A DNA stretch of 64,000 nucleotides from an uncultured Acetatifactor sp. (GCA_947627115.1 CANQUQ010000012.1:1-64000), one strand, 5' to 3'; shown: positions 41,828-51,173, counted from the stretch's first letter. Notes: a model not told the origin generated them from the letters alone. Program-made: numbers and translations.

Positions 41828-44800
41828 ATGCTGGATTTGAGCGCAAAGTCTACCCGCACAGCAAAACCGAAACGCATATTCTGGCTCTTTTTAGTTCCCC
41901 TGTTCTGCCTGATCATCATGCAGGCGGCACTGTCCTTCGGAACAGTGTATTTAGGCGGCGCTTTTTCCACGATACGCAGCTATACATCGGACCGGCTCAG
42001 ACAGGTCACGGAGACGCGCAGCATCATTCTGGAGAACGATATGACTCAGAGATGGACTTCTCTGGAGGAAGAATATGAAATTGCCGGACAGATGCTGACG
42101 GAGCATCTCGCGCAAAGCGGCATGTCCCTGGATGATTTTCTGCGCGATCCCGATGCGCAGGACAGCTACTTTACCGATCTGTTCCCCACATGGGGATACA
42201 TGCTGCGCAAAAATTCCACCACCGGCGCTTTTATCGTCCTGGGACAGCCGGATGCGGTAAAGGACGGCGGTACGCTCAACGCCCTCTACATCCGCGACAG
42301 CGACCCCGACACCAACCCCGCCGATTATTCCGATCTGCTCCTGACGGTAGGGCCTTCGCAGATCACCAAGGAATACCGGGTCCCTTTTGACATCTACTGG
42401 AAGACCAATCTGTCCTTAAGACCTTACGGCGAATCCCCTGCGGACGACTTTTTCTATCAGCCCTATCTGACCGCCGTACAGAATCCCGACGCCCAGACGA
42501 ACGACTGCTGCTATTGGAGCATGCCCTTCTGCCTGGAGGGAAGATCGGATACCGATCCCTACCGCATGATCACCTACTCGATCCCTCTGGTGACGGAGGA
42601 CGGGACGGTATACGGCGTTATGGGAATAGAGATCTCCCTGTCCCGCCTGGCGGAGTGTCTTCCCTACAGGGAGGTCAACTCCAATCATGAGGGCGGGTAT
42701 ATGCTGCTTGAGAAGGAAGCGGACAACTCCTATCGGACGGTCTGTGCCACCGGTCTGTTCTCAGGCGATTCCGTCGACGGCGAAAAAAGCATCCGGCTTT
42801 CGGAGACGACACAGCAGAATCTGTATCGGCTGGGCAATTCCAACGGAAAGAATGCCGTCTATCTGACGTTAAAGCCTCTGACGCTCTACAACACCAATAC
42901 TCCTTTTTACGACCATGGCTGGTATCTTGCGGGGATGGAGACCCAGGACGCCCTGTTCGGAAACAGCTCCAGACTGGCCGGCACCTTTGTGGCCGGCACC
43001 CTTTTTGCGCTGGCGGTGGCAGTCTTTTTGTCCTACCTGCTGGTGCGCTATATCACCAACCCGATCCTGCGCCTTTCCGAGTGTATCCGGACCAGCCCCG
43101 AAAACAACCTGAACGATTTTGAGAAGGGCACCATTGCGGAGATCGATGAGCTCTATGATACTATCTTCAATCTGACCGACCGTCAGAAAAAGATCGAATG
43201 GGCGCTGCAGGAGGAAAGAGAGCGCTACCGTCTTGCGCTTCAGAACAACTCCGATATTCTGGTGACATATGACCCGGAAAAGGATCTTGCCACCTTTTAC
43301 AATCTGGACAACAGCGGCAGGGAGACCCGCATAGAGAACCTGATGCAAAAACTGGAAAACGAAGAGTATATCCACCCCGCCGACAAGCGCGTCGTCCTTG
43401 CGCGGATTCGGAATATCCGGACTGAGCTTTCCGTTTCCTTCCGCACCAACTGGATGACGGAGGACCGAAAATATCAATGGTTCGAGCTGACCGGGCGCAT
43501 CCTGCCGGATGCCGACGGAAAGCAGAAGACCTTTATCGGATCCATGCACAATATTCACGACAGAAAGGTGCAGGAGCTGGCGGAAAGCGAGTCCATGTAC
43601 CTGGATTCTCTCACAAGGCTGTATCTGTGCACCTCCGGAGAGGATATCGTGCGCAGCCAGATGCAAAGCGGACAGAAGGGCTGTCTGCTGCTCATAGATG
43701 TGCGCAATTTTCTGCAGATCAACGAGGAATACGGCATGGCAGTGGGCGACATTATTCTGGAGGAGCTGGGATGTATGTTCCTCGACTGGAAGCAGGAGCA
43801 CAATGCGTCCCAGAGCGTGCTGATCCGTTTCGGCGGCGATGAATTTATGCTGTGGCTGGAGGATTATACCGCGGATATGGCAGCTGCCGCCGTACAGGAA
43901 TTTTCCGATAAGGTAAAGCGGCTCTACACCGGCGGTGACCTGCAGCTGGAGCTTGTCTGCGGCGGCGCATACTGCGAGGAGGCGGATTATGACAAGCTGA
44001 AATCCGATGCCCGCTGTGCGCTCTCCTACGCCGCCATGCATGACATGCCCTGCCTGTTCTATCACGATCTGCCCGACGACAGCCGGGTCGCACTGAAGCA
44101 GATCACGCCCATTGAACACTCAGACGCAGATACACAGGGCATCGTACCGATCACATTCAGCTTTTTTGACAAGAGCAATCAGATAGAGAATATCCTGACG
44201 ATCCTGATCCCGAAGCTGGGACGGCATTTCGCGGCACAGGACATCCTTCTCCTTGCTGCAAACAGAGAATTTTTCACGGTGAAAACTACCCATCAATGGC
44301 ACAGGGCCGCCGGCACGGCTGCCGACCAGGATCTGATCCACTTTACGGCGCAGGAATTTGACGCCCTGGATCGGGCGCTCTGGGGCGAAAAGCCTCCTTA
44401 CCTTTCCACGTCAAAGCTTACCGGGGAAATGCGTTATTTCCTGCGCATTGAGGAGGGAAAGACAGGTTTTGTCTTCCCGCTCTACGACAACAACAACTAT
44501 ACCGGTGCGCTTCTGTTCCTACGGGATGCAGGGTCACAGAACTGGACGGAGGATCAGGCAAAGGAAATCCTGGAAGTGGTCAAGATCATCGAGGCCAATA
44601 TCAACAGACAGCGGTACGATTCCGCCAACCGCGCCAAGAGCGACTTCCTCTCCCGCATGAGCCATGAGATCCGCACTCCCATGAACGCCATCATCGGTAT
44701 GACCTATATTGCCCGGACCCATATCGGCGATGCGAAAAAGGTGGCCGAGGACCTTGGCAAGATCAGCCAGTCCTCACAGTATCTGCTGGGACTCATCAAC

Positions 44801-45772
44801 GATATACTGGATATGTCCAGAATCGAGAGCGGCAGGCTGACACTGGAGCGCGCCGGTTTTGACCTGAACGATATGATAGAAAATATCACTACCCTGATCA
44901 GACCGCAGGCACAGGCAAAGGACATTGTCTTCGACACCGATATCTCCCTGTCCTGTCCCTATGTGACAGGCGATTCCCTGCACTTAAATCAGGTGCTGAT
45001 CAACCTGCTGGGCAACGCGATCAAGTTTACGCCCGCTGACGGCAGCGTCAAGCTGACTATCCGGCAGGAGCCGGACGGCAGGATCTTCTTCTCCGTTCGC
45101 GATACCGGTATCGGCGTAAGTCCGGAAAATCAGACCCGGATCTTTAAGTCCTTCGAGCAGGCCGAGGGAAGTACCACACGAAAGTACGGCGGAACGGGCC
45201 TCGGTCTTGCCATCAGCAGCCGCCTGGTGCAGATGATGGGCGGCAGCCTCAGCCTGAACAGCGAGCTGGGCAAGGGCAGCGATTTCTACTTTACGATCAC
45301 CCTGCCCATCGACAGACTGCAGGCACAGAGCATCAGACCGGACAGACCCAAGGCCCGCACGATCTCCTCCGCAGAGGGGCTGCATGTCCTGCTCGTGGAG
45401 GATAACGAACTTAATATCGAAATTGCAAAGACCATTCTGGAGACGGAGGGCGCTGTCGTAGATCTCGCCCACAACGGCCAGGAGGCCGTGGACACCTTCC
45501 TTGCAAGTGAGCCCGGCCTCTATGATCTGATCCTGATGGATATTCAGATGCCCGTTATGGACGGTCTGGAGGCGACCCGCATCATCCGCCGTTCCGACCA
45601 CCCGATGGCCGCCACGATTCCCATTATTGCCATGACGGCCAACGCCTTCGACGAGGATATGAAGAAATCCGTGGAAAGCGGTATGAACGGACATCTTTCC
45701 AAGCCCATCGAGATCGACAAGTTCTTCCAGACTATTTCAGGGTTCGTGAAGGAACCAAAAAAGCCTGTATGA
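41828..45772 (+). CDS. Cache-HAMP-PAS-GGDEF-GAF-histidine kinase-receiver giant sensor
   Basis: The 1314-residue membrane protein reads, in order: TM at about 17-42; extracytoplasmic Cache domain to about 370; TM at about 385-410; HAMP; PAS at about 475-590; GGDEF at about 600-745 with RFGGDEFMLW; a GAF-like region to about 915; HisKA with SRMSHEIRTPMNAIIGM (His about 945); HATPase with LLGNAIKFTPADG and GTGLGLAISSRL; and a C-terminal receiver with VEDNELN and acceptor Asp in LILMDIQMPVMDG. It could both make cyclic di-GMP and run a phosphorelay, joining the two signalling modes seen across this region. GAAGGAGATG precedes the ATG. It converges on the MABP gene with a 5-bp gap. Confidence 0.9.
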   Translation: MLDLSAKSTRTAKPKRIFWLFLVPLFCLIIMQAALSFGTVYLGGAFSTIRSYTSDRLRQVTETRSIILENDMTQRWTSLEEEYEIAGQMLTEHLAQSGMSLDDFLRDPDAQDSYFTDLFPTWGYMLRKNSTTGAFIVLGQPDAVKDGGTLNALYIRDSDPDTNPADYSDLLLTVGPSQITKEYRVPFDIYWKTNLSLRPYGESPADDFFYQPYLTAVQNPDAQTNDCCYWSMPFCLEGRSDTDPYRMITYSIPLVTEDGTVYGVMGIEISLSRLAECLPYREVNSNHEGGYMLLEKEADNSYRTVCATGLFSGDSVDGEKSIRLSETTQQNLYRLGNSNGKNAVYLTLKPLTLYNTNTPFYDHGWYLAGMETQDALFGNSSRLAGTFVAGTLFALAVAVFLSYLLVRYITNPILRLSECIRTSPENNLNDFEKGTIAEIDELYDTIFNLTDRQKKIEWALQEERERYRLALQNNSDILVTYDPEKDLATFYNLDNSGRETRIENLMQKLENEEYIHPADKRVVLARIRNIRTELSVSFRTNWMTEDRKYQWFELTGRILPDADGKQKTFIGSMHNIHDRKVQELAESESMYLDSLTRLYLCTSGEDIVRSQMQSGQKGCLLLIDVRNFLQINEEYGMAVGDIILEELGCMFLDWKQEHNASQSVLIRFGGDEFMLWLEDYTADMAAAAVQEFSDKVKRLYTGGDLQLELVCGGAYCEEADYDKLKSDARCALSYAAMHDMPCLFYHDLPDDSRVALKQITPIEHSDADTQGIVPITFSFFDKSNQIENILTILIPKLGRHFAAQDILLLAANREFFTVKTTHQWHRAAGTAADQDLIHFTAQEFDALDRALWGEKPPYLSTSKLTGEMRYFLRIEEGKTGFVFPLYDNNNYTGALLFLRDAGSQNWTEDQAKEILEVVKIIEANINRQRYDSANRAKSDFLSRMSHEIRTPMNAIIGMTYIARTHIGDAKKVAEDLGKISQSSQYLLGLINDILDMSRIESGRLTLERAGFDLNDMIENITTLIRPQAQAKDIVFDTDISLSCPYVTGDSLHLNQVLINLLGNAIKFTPADGSVKLTIRQEPDGRIFFSVRDTGIGVSPENQTRIFKSFEQAEGSTTRKYGGTGLGLAISSRLVQMMGGSLSLNSELGKGSDFYFTITLPIDRLQAQSIRPDRPKARTISSAEGLHVLLVEDNELNIEIAKTILETEGAVVDLAHNGQEAVDTFLASEPGLYDLILMDIQMPVMDGLEATRIIRRSDHPMAATIPIIAMTANAFDEDMKKSVESGMNGHLSKPIEIDKFFQTISGFVKEPKKPV

Positions 45773-45777
45773 CAAGG

Positions 45778-46308
45778 TCAGCAGTAGCACAGATAGATGT
45801 ACTTGCCCCCCGCCTTTTCATTCAAGTCCTGGGGAATCATGGTGTACCCCTCCGGTGCGGGCGGATTTGCCTTGGAGGCAGTCACCACCTTTACGTCGTG
45901 GATGACGTCCTGTGTGCCCCGGCGTATGCACAGATAGATATATCTGCCGCCCGCACCCTTGTTCAGGTCCATGTCGATCCTCTGAAAGCCTGCAGGCGCG
46001 GACACCTTATCGTTCTTTCCTGACACCACCGCAAGCCCGCTGATGGCCTTGGAAGCGTCCGTTCCCCTCTTTACGGCAAAATAGATGTAATCGCCGCCTG
46101 CTCCCTCGTTAAGATCGCCGCCAACCTTTTCATAGCCTGCGGGAATTTCCAGCTTATTCTTTCTTCCCGCGTTGAGGACTATAATGTCCTCAATGACTGC
46201 CTGCTCCACCGTCTTTTGAAGACTGATATTCATCTCCCCCGGTGCGACTGCCTCCTGAAGCTTATCCATTCCCAATGCCTTCTGTAAATTATCCATGTTA
46301 AGATCCAT
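45778..46308 (-). CDS. Triple MABP-like beta-prism protein
   Basis: The 176-residue protein starts at ATG 46308, behind AGGGAGGAAAA; the ORF start at 46371 lacks a site. After about 50 residues it has three repeats of a beta-prism type unit. The shared core reads PAGYEKVGGDLNEGAGGDYIYF, then PAGFQRIDMDLNKGAGGRYIYL, then PEGYTMIPQDLNEKAGGKYIYL. This matches the MABP pattern, seen in membrane-binding eukaryotic proteins and at the C-terminus of some bacterial MACPF pore formers. The likely role is membrane or lipid binding. It is the last gene of the nine-gene minus-strand operon, with no signal peptide. Confidence 0.72.
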   Translation of the reverse strand: MDLNMDNLQKALGMDKLQEAVAPGEMNISLQKTVEQAVIEDIIVLNAGRKNKLEIPAGYEKVGGDLNEGAGGDYIYFAVKRGTDASKAISGLAVVSGKNDKVSAPAGFQRIDMDLNKGAGGRYIYLCIRRGTQDVIHDVKVVTASKANPPAPEGYTMIPQDLNEKAGGKYIYLCYC

Positions 46309-46383
46309 ATTTTTTTCCTCCCTTTTTCTGCGGTCTTCCCGCTTTGAATCGCTATTTTTCCGGTCCTGCATGTCCCGGTGCCC

Positions 46384-48972
46384 TCATACATCCTGCTTCT
46401 CTATCAGGAGTCGGTTCCTGCCGTCCTTGTATTCGTAGGACACGCTGTCCATACGCTTTTTTACCAGATAGATGCCCAGTCCCCCTCTCTTCCGCTTTTT
46501 TAGGAGCTCCTTCACGTCCGGATCCGGCCGCTTCAAGGGATCATAGGGAATGCCGTCGTCCTCAAAGAGAATCGCCGCCCTTTTCCCCTTTACCAACACG
46601 CCCACGGTGACGCAGGAGGCTCCGCTGTAATAGCAGATGTTGGAGAAGACTTCATCCAGCGCCAGATTTAAGTTCATGACGGTCTTCACGGATACTCCCT
46701 TTTTTTCCAGCTGCTCCTCCACAAAATCGGAAAACTCCCGTATGTGCTCTATGAGCGGCTGCCCGGTCTTTTCCACAAAGCCCTCTCCCCGGTAGACAAG
46801 AGAAAGCATGGTAATGTCGTCAGACTGCTCCGCCTCCCCTTTAAATTCCTCCAGTTCTTTTTGCAGGGCAAGGCAGACTGCCTCCGGCTCCGCTTCACCG
46901 AGACGGTCTAAAAATGTCTCAAGCCTCTCATCCCCGAACATTCGGCTCTTACTGTCATTGGCCTCAGTGACGCCGTCGGAATACAGGAAAAGCCTGTCGC
47001 CCTTTTGCAGAAAGAGCTTTTTCTCCCGATAACGGGAGTCTTCCATTCCCGCCAGGATGAAGCCGCTGCGCTCTGTCAGCCACTGATATCTGCCCGTCCC
47101 GCTGTTATAGTACAAGGGACTGTTGTGCCCCGCGTTGACGTAGACCAGCCTTCCTGTGTCAAGGTCCAGCACGCCCAGCCATGCGGTGAGGAACATGCCG
47201 TTCTTATTGTGGCTGCACAGATCCCGGTTTACCCGCTCAAAGGCTTCCCCCGGATCCTCTCCCTGCATCAGATGGGTGCGTATCAGCGTCATAGCTACTA
47301 CCATGAACAGCGCCGCCGGTACGCCCTTGCCGGAGACATCCGCCACCAGAAAGACAAGGCGGTCATCATCCGTCAGGAAGAAATCGTAGAAATCTCCTCC
47401 CACCTCCTTTGCGGGGCAGGTCCGTGCATATATGGCAAAATCCTCCCTGTCCTTCAGTACTGTGCTGCAGTCGGGCAGCATGTCGGCCTGAATGCCGGTG
47501 GCGACGGAAAGCTCCGTCCTTATGCGCTCCCGCTCCGCCGTGACCTGCGCCAGACTGGCGATATATGTCTTCAGCTGTGCCCTCATATGGTTAAAGGCAT
47601 TGCCCAGCTCCTCCACCTCGTCCCCAGTGCGTATACAGACGGTGCCGTCAAGCCTGCCTCCGTCCAGTCCCGCCACCTCCCTCGTCAGTTCCCTGATGGG
47701 ACGGCTCAGCCGACCCGCCATGGCGGCGCCGGCCGTCCCCGCTGCCAGAAAAGTAAAGAGAGTGGTAACTGCAAAGCCGATAAGAGTATTTCTGATGGAG
47801 GCGTCAACCTCCCCGGATACACTGTCCGCCAGAGCAAGGATCGCCTCCTCGCTCTCCCTTGCGGGAGCCGTCACCTCCGCCACGTCCATAACGATGGCGA
47901 AGCTCCAGTGGGGCTCTTTCATGGGAGCATAGGCAAGATAGACCTCCCTGCCGTCCAGCGTAAGACGCCTCAGTCCGCCCGCGCCGCTTACCATGTCCTC
48001 CGCCGCCTCCGCCAGGGAGGCATTGGGGCTTTCCAGAAGAGTCGTTCCCGCCGCAGAGACTGCCGTTTCCCCGGTGTCTGCACCGGACACCATAATCTGT
48101 CCCTTTTCATTGATCAGAAAGGCGCAGCCGCTCTCCCCGACGGTAGTGCTTAAGACCTCCTGGCGGACGGCGTCCAGATAGGAGCCGATGCCCGCCACCG
48201 CCATCAGTTTCCCGTCCGCATAGACAGGCATGGCGCAGACAATGCATTCCCGGTTCTCGTGGATGTCCATGATGACATCGGTGAATGTTACCTCACCCGG
48301 CTCCGCCAGGCTGCCGTACTGGAACCACTGCCTTTTTTCCGCCTCATAATAGTCAGGAATATCATTTTCACCGGAGTATTTGCTGTAGGCTATGTAATCC
48401 GCCTGAATCATCCAGCCGCTTTTCGTGGCCAGATAGGTCGAGGATATCATATCGTTCACCTCATTGTACTGCACCAGCAGATCCTGCAGATTGCCCAGCT
48501 TTAAGATTTCCTGTGCCTGCTCATTTGTGGGGGAGGGCAGGGCCGGAGCCTCTGCGGGGGCGCCGGCAGAGGTCTCTGCCAGCTGCCCGGACCAGAGGAG
48601 CTGCGCTGCCAGCTGCGTGCTTTCCGGCACCGGCAGCGCCACTTCCCTCTCAGGATAGTCCTGAGGATTCCTGTAGATATTTTCCGCCAGCTGTGCGATG
48701 GCGCGGACGCCGGCGGTAACAGTATGAAATTTTTCTTCGATGAGCGCTGCTTTCTCCACAGCCAGGCTGCCAAGCTGCTCCCCCGTAATGTCCTCCAGCG
48801 CCTCTTCCGCATCCTGCGCCGCCGTTTTCCCCAGCGTCGCGCTCTGACCGTTGAACACTGTCTTCATGGCGTGCAGATTCGCGACCGCAAGCAGACTGTT
48901 TACGGAGAGCGCTGCCAGCACGGAGAACAAAAGCAAGGCTGTGATTCTGCCGCGAATGGTATGGTGCTTCAT
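46384..48972 (-). CDS. Membrane SpoIIE-type PP2C phosphatase fused to an RsbW-like ATPase
   Basis: The 862-residue protein has TM at about 10-30, an extracytoplasmic Cache-like sensor (about 45-390) and a second TM at about 395-420. HAMP follows, then a SpoIIE/PP2C domain at about 505-705 (ARTCPAKEVGGDFYDFF, FLVADVSGKGVPAALFM, NAGHNSPLYY). The last 120 residues are an RsbW/SpoIIAB-type ATPase with LNLALDEVFSNICYYSG and GGLGIYLVKKRMD. Phosphatase and anti-sigma-kinase-type activities in one chain, with the STAS protein made from the same operon, indicate partner switching. ATG 48972 follows GGAGCGGAAAG; the TTG at 49020 is less likely. The controlled sigma factor or effector is not in the window. 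Confidence 0.87.
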   Translation of the reverse strand: MKHHTIRGRITALLLFSVLAALSVNSLLAVANLHAMKTVFNGQSATLGKTAAQDAEEALEDITGEQLGSLAVEKAALIEEKFHTVTAGVRAIAQLAENIYRNPQDYPEREVALPVPESTQLAAQLLWSGQLAETSAGAPAEAPALPSPTNEQAQEILKLGNLQDLLVQYNEVNDMISSTYLATKSGWMIQADYIAYSKYSGENDIPDYYEAEKRQWFQYGSLAEPGEVTFTDVIMDIHENRECIVCAMPVYADGKLMAVAGIGSYLDAVRQEVLSTTVGESGCAFLINEKGQIMVSGADTGETAVSAAGTTLLESPNASLAEAAEDMVSGAGGLRRLTLDGREVYLAYAPMKEPHWSFAIVMDVAEVTAPARESEEAILALADSVSGEVDASIRNTLIGFAVTTLFTFLAAGTAGAAMAGRLSRPIRELTREVAGLDGGRLDGTVCIRTGDEVEELGNAFNHMRAQLKTYIASLAQVTAERERIRTELSVATGIQADMLPDCSTVLKDREDFAIYARTCPAKEVGGDFYDFFLTDDDRLVFLVADVSGKGVPAALFMVVAMTLIRTHLMQGEDPGEAFERVNRDLCSHNKNGMFLTAWLGVLDLDTGRLVYVNAGHNSPLYYNSGTGRYQWLTERSGFILAGMEDSRYREKKLFLQKGDRLFLYSDGVTEANDSKSRMFGDERLETFLDRLGEAEPEAVCLALQKELEEFKGEAEQSDDITMLSLVYRGEGFVEKTGQPLIEHIREFSDFVEEQLEKKGVSVKTVMNLNLALDEVFSNICYYSGASCVTVGVLVKGKRAAILFEDDGIPYDPLKRPDPDVKELLKKRKRGGLGIYLVKKRMDSVSYEYKDGRNRLLIEKQDV

Positions 48973-48985
48973 CTTTCCGCTCCTA

Positions 48986-50857
48986 TCAGGGATTTGCAGC
49001 ACTTTCTGCAAATCTGACAATACCGCAGCAAGGTAAATAGATCTGCCATATATTACTAATCAGTTCTTTTACTTCTTTTTTTAATTCCGCTGCATTGTCC
49101 CCATGTACCTGTACCGTACCGATATTGGGATCGTAAAAATACAGGGTCGTCTCATTCAGGCGGTATGCTGCGACTCTGTGCCCGGCATCCGGCATCAGAA
49201 GACGGATCGTCATGAACTTTTCATCTCCAAGCAATACTTCCGTCAGTCTATCCGGGCAGGCCAGTGTTACCTCTTTGTCCTTAATGCGCACAGCTTTTGC
49301 TGTACAGAGTTCGTACAGTGCCTGGTCGTCGGCCAGCGTACCAACTTCTAGCAGTATGCTTCTTAAGCCCGTTTGCGTTTCTTCCGCATAGGCAATGAAG
49401 TTGTTGGCAAGCTGCTTGTAATACCCCAGTTTTTCCGCATTGTCTGCTACTCCGAAGTTCCTTCTCCATTCATCGCTGCCGGTAATGATCAGTCTCAGCC
49501 ATTCCAGACTCAGCATATAGCAGATACCGTCTTCGATTTCATCGCGGAATCTCTGTTCCTGTTCTTTATCTTTCACATCATTCATCTCATTGATCAGCAT
49601 ATCGATCAATTCGCTCTGTGCTGCCTTCTGCGCAGCTATCCATTCTTCTGTTTCTAATCTTTCAATTTTTGCCATTGTTTTCTCTCCTTTTATCCTTGTC
49701 ATAATTATAAGTTCCTTAAATTCCTCTGTGACCGCATAATCCTCCAGCCACATCTTCACCTCGCCCGCATGGTGCAGCACCATATATTCCCTGTCGCTGC
49801 ACAGCGGCTTTAATCCGGTGAAAAAATAACCCGCTTCTCTCAGCCTGCGGTATGCCCATACGGCGTTTCTGTCATTGATGTTCAAGAACACATTTGCCGT
49901 CTGTTTTCCCCTCAGGGGATAACGGTCGTGCAGGGCCTTCATCTGCTCCGGCAGATCTGCGCCTGTCCGGTGGACCCGTATCTCCAGGCTGCTCTGACGG
50001 TCGTCCTGCCGGGCGGAGATCCGGCTGCGCGGCGGGTTCCTCCCGCCGTTTCTTTTCGCTTCCTGCCTGCACCCGGACAGACTGCCCGGAGGCGTCCCGC
50101 CCATCGGCGACGATGCTGTCTTCTCCCATATCCGGTATCTTACGCCCAGGCGCTCATAGATCGTCCTGCAAAAGTCCCGGCACTCCTCCGGCAGGTAGAG
50201 CATTCCTGCGTCCCGCTTTCCCACAGCCCGTATCTGGATGCCCTGGGAGTGCTTGGTATTCCTGCCGTTATGATAGGAATGGGTGATATTGTCCGTATCA
50301 AATACATTCAGCACAAGGCCAGTGGCGATAAGCCCCTGCCGTCTTAAGAGCCGCTGGGTCACGTCGTGGAAGAGCACCGGCAGGCAATAGGCCGCCGTAT
50401 AATTCCGTGAGAGCAGTATCTCCATTCCAAATGCAAAGAACGGCTCCGCAAGCCCGAATCCGCGGTATTTCCTGCGGAATATCTGGGAAGCGATCTCGCA
50501 CATGGACTCTTCCGGATAAAATTCCTTCAGAATCAGCATACCGGCGATCTCACCGCAGGATATCCTTTTATCATCGGATACCGCCTCCGCCACCAGAAAG
50601 GTGATGTGTCCGCTCTCCGCCTCCAGCCGCATGTACGCCGGCCGGTAAAGCTCCCGCTTGAAATAGGTGTCTCCATATTCGTCGCGAATGCAGGCGATCA
50701 TACCCTCCTCGTCTCCGGAACGGCTTACCCGCAGCAGAAATTTCTGTTCTTTTCCCTGTCTGTCATGCTGCGTCAGCATCCGGACCGCTTCCCGGCACTG
50801 CATCGGCACCGGCTCTTTCTCCTGCAGACGGCCTGCTCTCTTTTCCGGGCGGCTCAT
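48986..50857 (-). CDS. GNAT acetyltransferase fused to a YopT-like (C58) cysteine protease domain
   Basis: The N-terminal part (about residues 30-395) has GNAT character: QIFRRKYRGFGLAEPFFAFG in motif A, and a second GNAT-like region from about 290. From residue 395 on, a different domain follows. The triad I read is Cys in DGICYMLSLEWLRL, His in DAGHRVAAYRL and Asp in LYFYDPNIGTV. Spacings (114 from Cys to His, 16 from His to Asp) closely match YopT (119 and 16, from C139/H258/D274). YopT-type proteases cleave prenylated or other host targets in pathogens; the target here is unknown. A perfect ribosome site (AAAGGAGAG) stands before an in-frame ATG at 49675, so the protease may also be made alone. 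The start overlaps the STAS stop in ATGA. Confidence 0.72.
   Translation of the reverse strand: MSRPEKRAGRLQEKEPVPMQCREAVRMLTQHDRQGKEQKFLLRVSRSGDEEGMIACIRDEYGDTYFKRELYRPAYMRLEAESGHITFLVAEAVSDDKRISCGEIAGMLILKEFYPEESMCEIASQIFRRKYRGFGLAEPFFAFGMEILLSRNYTAAYCLPVLFHDVTQRLLRRQGLIATGLVLNVFDTDNITHSYHNGRNTKHSQGIQIRAVGKRDAGMLYLPEECRDFCRTIYERLGVRYRIWEKTASSPMGGTPPGSLSGCRQEAKRNGGRNPPRSRISARQDDRQSSLEIRVHRTGADLPEQMKALHDRYPLRGKQTANVFLNINDRNAVWAYRRLREAGYFFTGLKPLCSDREYMVLHHAGEVKMWLEDYAVTEEFKELIIMTRIKGEKTMAKIERLETEEWIAAQKAAQSELIDMLINEMNDVKDKEQEQRFRDEIEDGICYMLSLEWLRLIITGSDEWRRNFGVADNAEKLGYYKQLANNFIAYAEETQTGLRSILLEVGTLADDQALYELCTAKAVRIKDKEVTLACPDRLTEVLLGDEKFMTIRLLMPDAGHRVAAYRLNETTLYFYDPNIGTVQVHGDNAAELKKEVKELISNIWQIYLPCCGIVRFAESAANP
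49675..49690 (-). promoter_or_regulatory. Internal ribosome binding site and start for the C58-like domain
   Basis: On the minus strand, AAAGGAGAGAAAACA immediately precedes ATG 49675, in frame with the GNAT-protease ORF and exactly at the domain boundary. A 229-residue stand-alone protease is predicted. The 8 residues before it encode only the ribosome site, as if two genes had lost the stop codon between them. Confidence 0.7.
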
Positions 50858-51153
50858 TGGATATTCAGGATTTTATTTAATCCCGTAATTGCAAAGACCT
50901 CCCGCACATTTTCAGTAACACTGGTCACCACTACAGTGCCCTTCTGTTTATCCATGATCCTGCGGAATGCCAGCAGCACCCGCAGTCCTGCGGAGGAGAT
51001 ATATTCCAAGTCTGAAAAATCCAGCACCAGCTTCTGCAGTCCCTCCAGTCTGCCCTCCGCCGCCCGTTCCAGCTGCGGAGCGGTAGCGGTATCCAGCCTT
51101 CCTCCTACTATCAGAGTCAGCTGATCCTGCTCTCTCACTTCGTCAATAGTCAT
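50854..51153 (-). CDS. STAS-domain anti-sigma factor antagonist
   Basis: The 99-residue protein covers one STAS fold: LTLIVGGRLDTATAPQLE, then KLVLDFSDLEYISSAGLRVLL with the conserved Ser (SSAG) phosphorylated by RsbW-type kinases. AAAAGGAGAAGG precedes ATG 51153. It overlaps the GNAT-protease start by 4 bp. With the SpoIIE/RsbW-like protein it makes a partner-switch pair: the phosphatase should remove the phosphate, letting this protein bind its kinase or other target. Confidence 0.9.
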   Translation of the reverse strand: MTIDEVREQDQLTLIVGGRLDTATAPQLERAAEGRLEGLQKLVLDFSDLEYISSAGLRVLLAFRRIMDKQKGTVVVTSVTENVREVFAITGLNKILNIQ

Positions 51154-51173
51154 TTACCTTCTCCTTTTCTACA

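Noticed and set aside
42869..44119. 416-codon ORF on the minus strand
   Set aside because: It is a shadow of the 1314-residue sensor, whose frame is continuous through PAS and GGDEF here.
48973..49020. Longer N-terminus for the SpoIIE protein from TTG 49020
   Set aside because: ATG 48972 has the ribosome site GGAGCGGAAAG, while the TTG lies inside the upstream gene without one.
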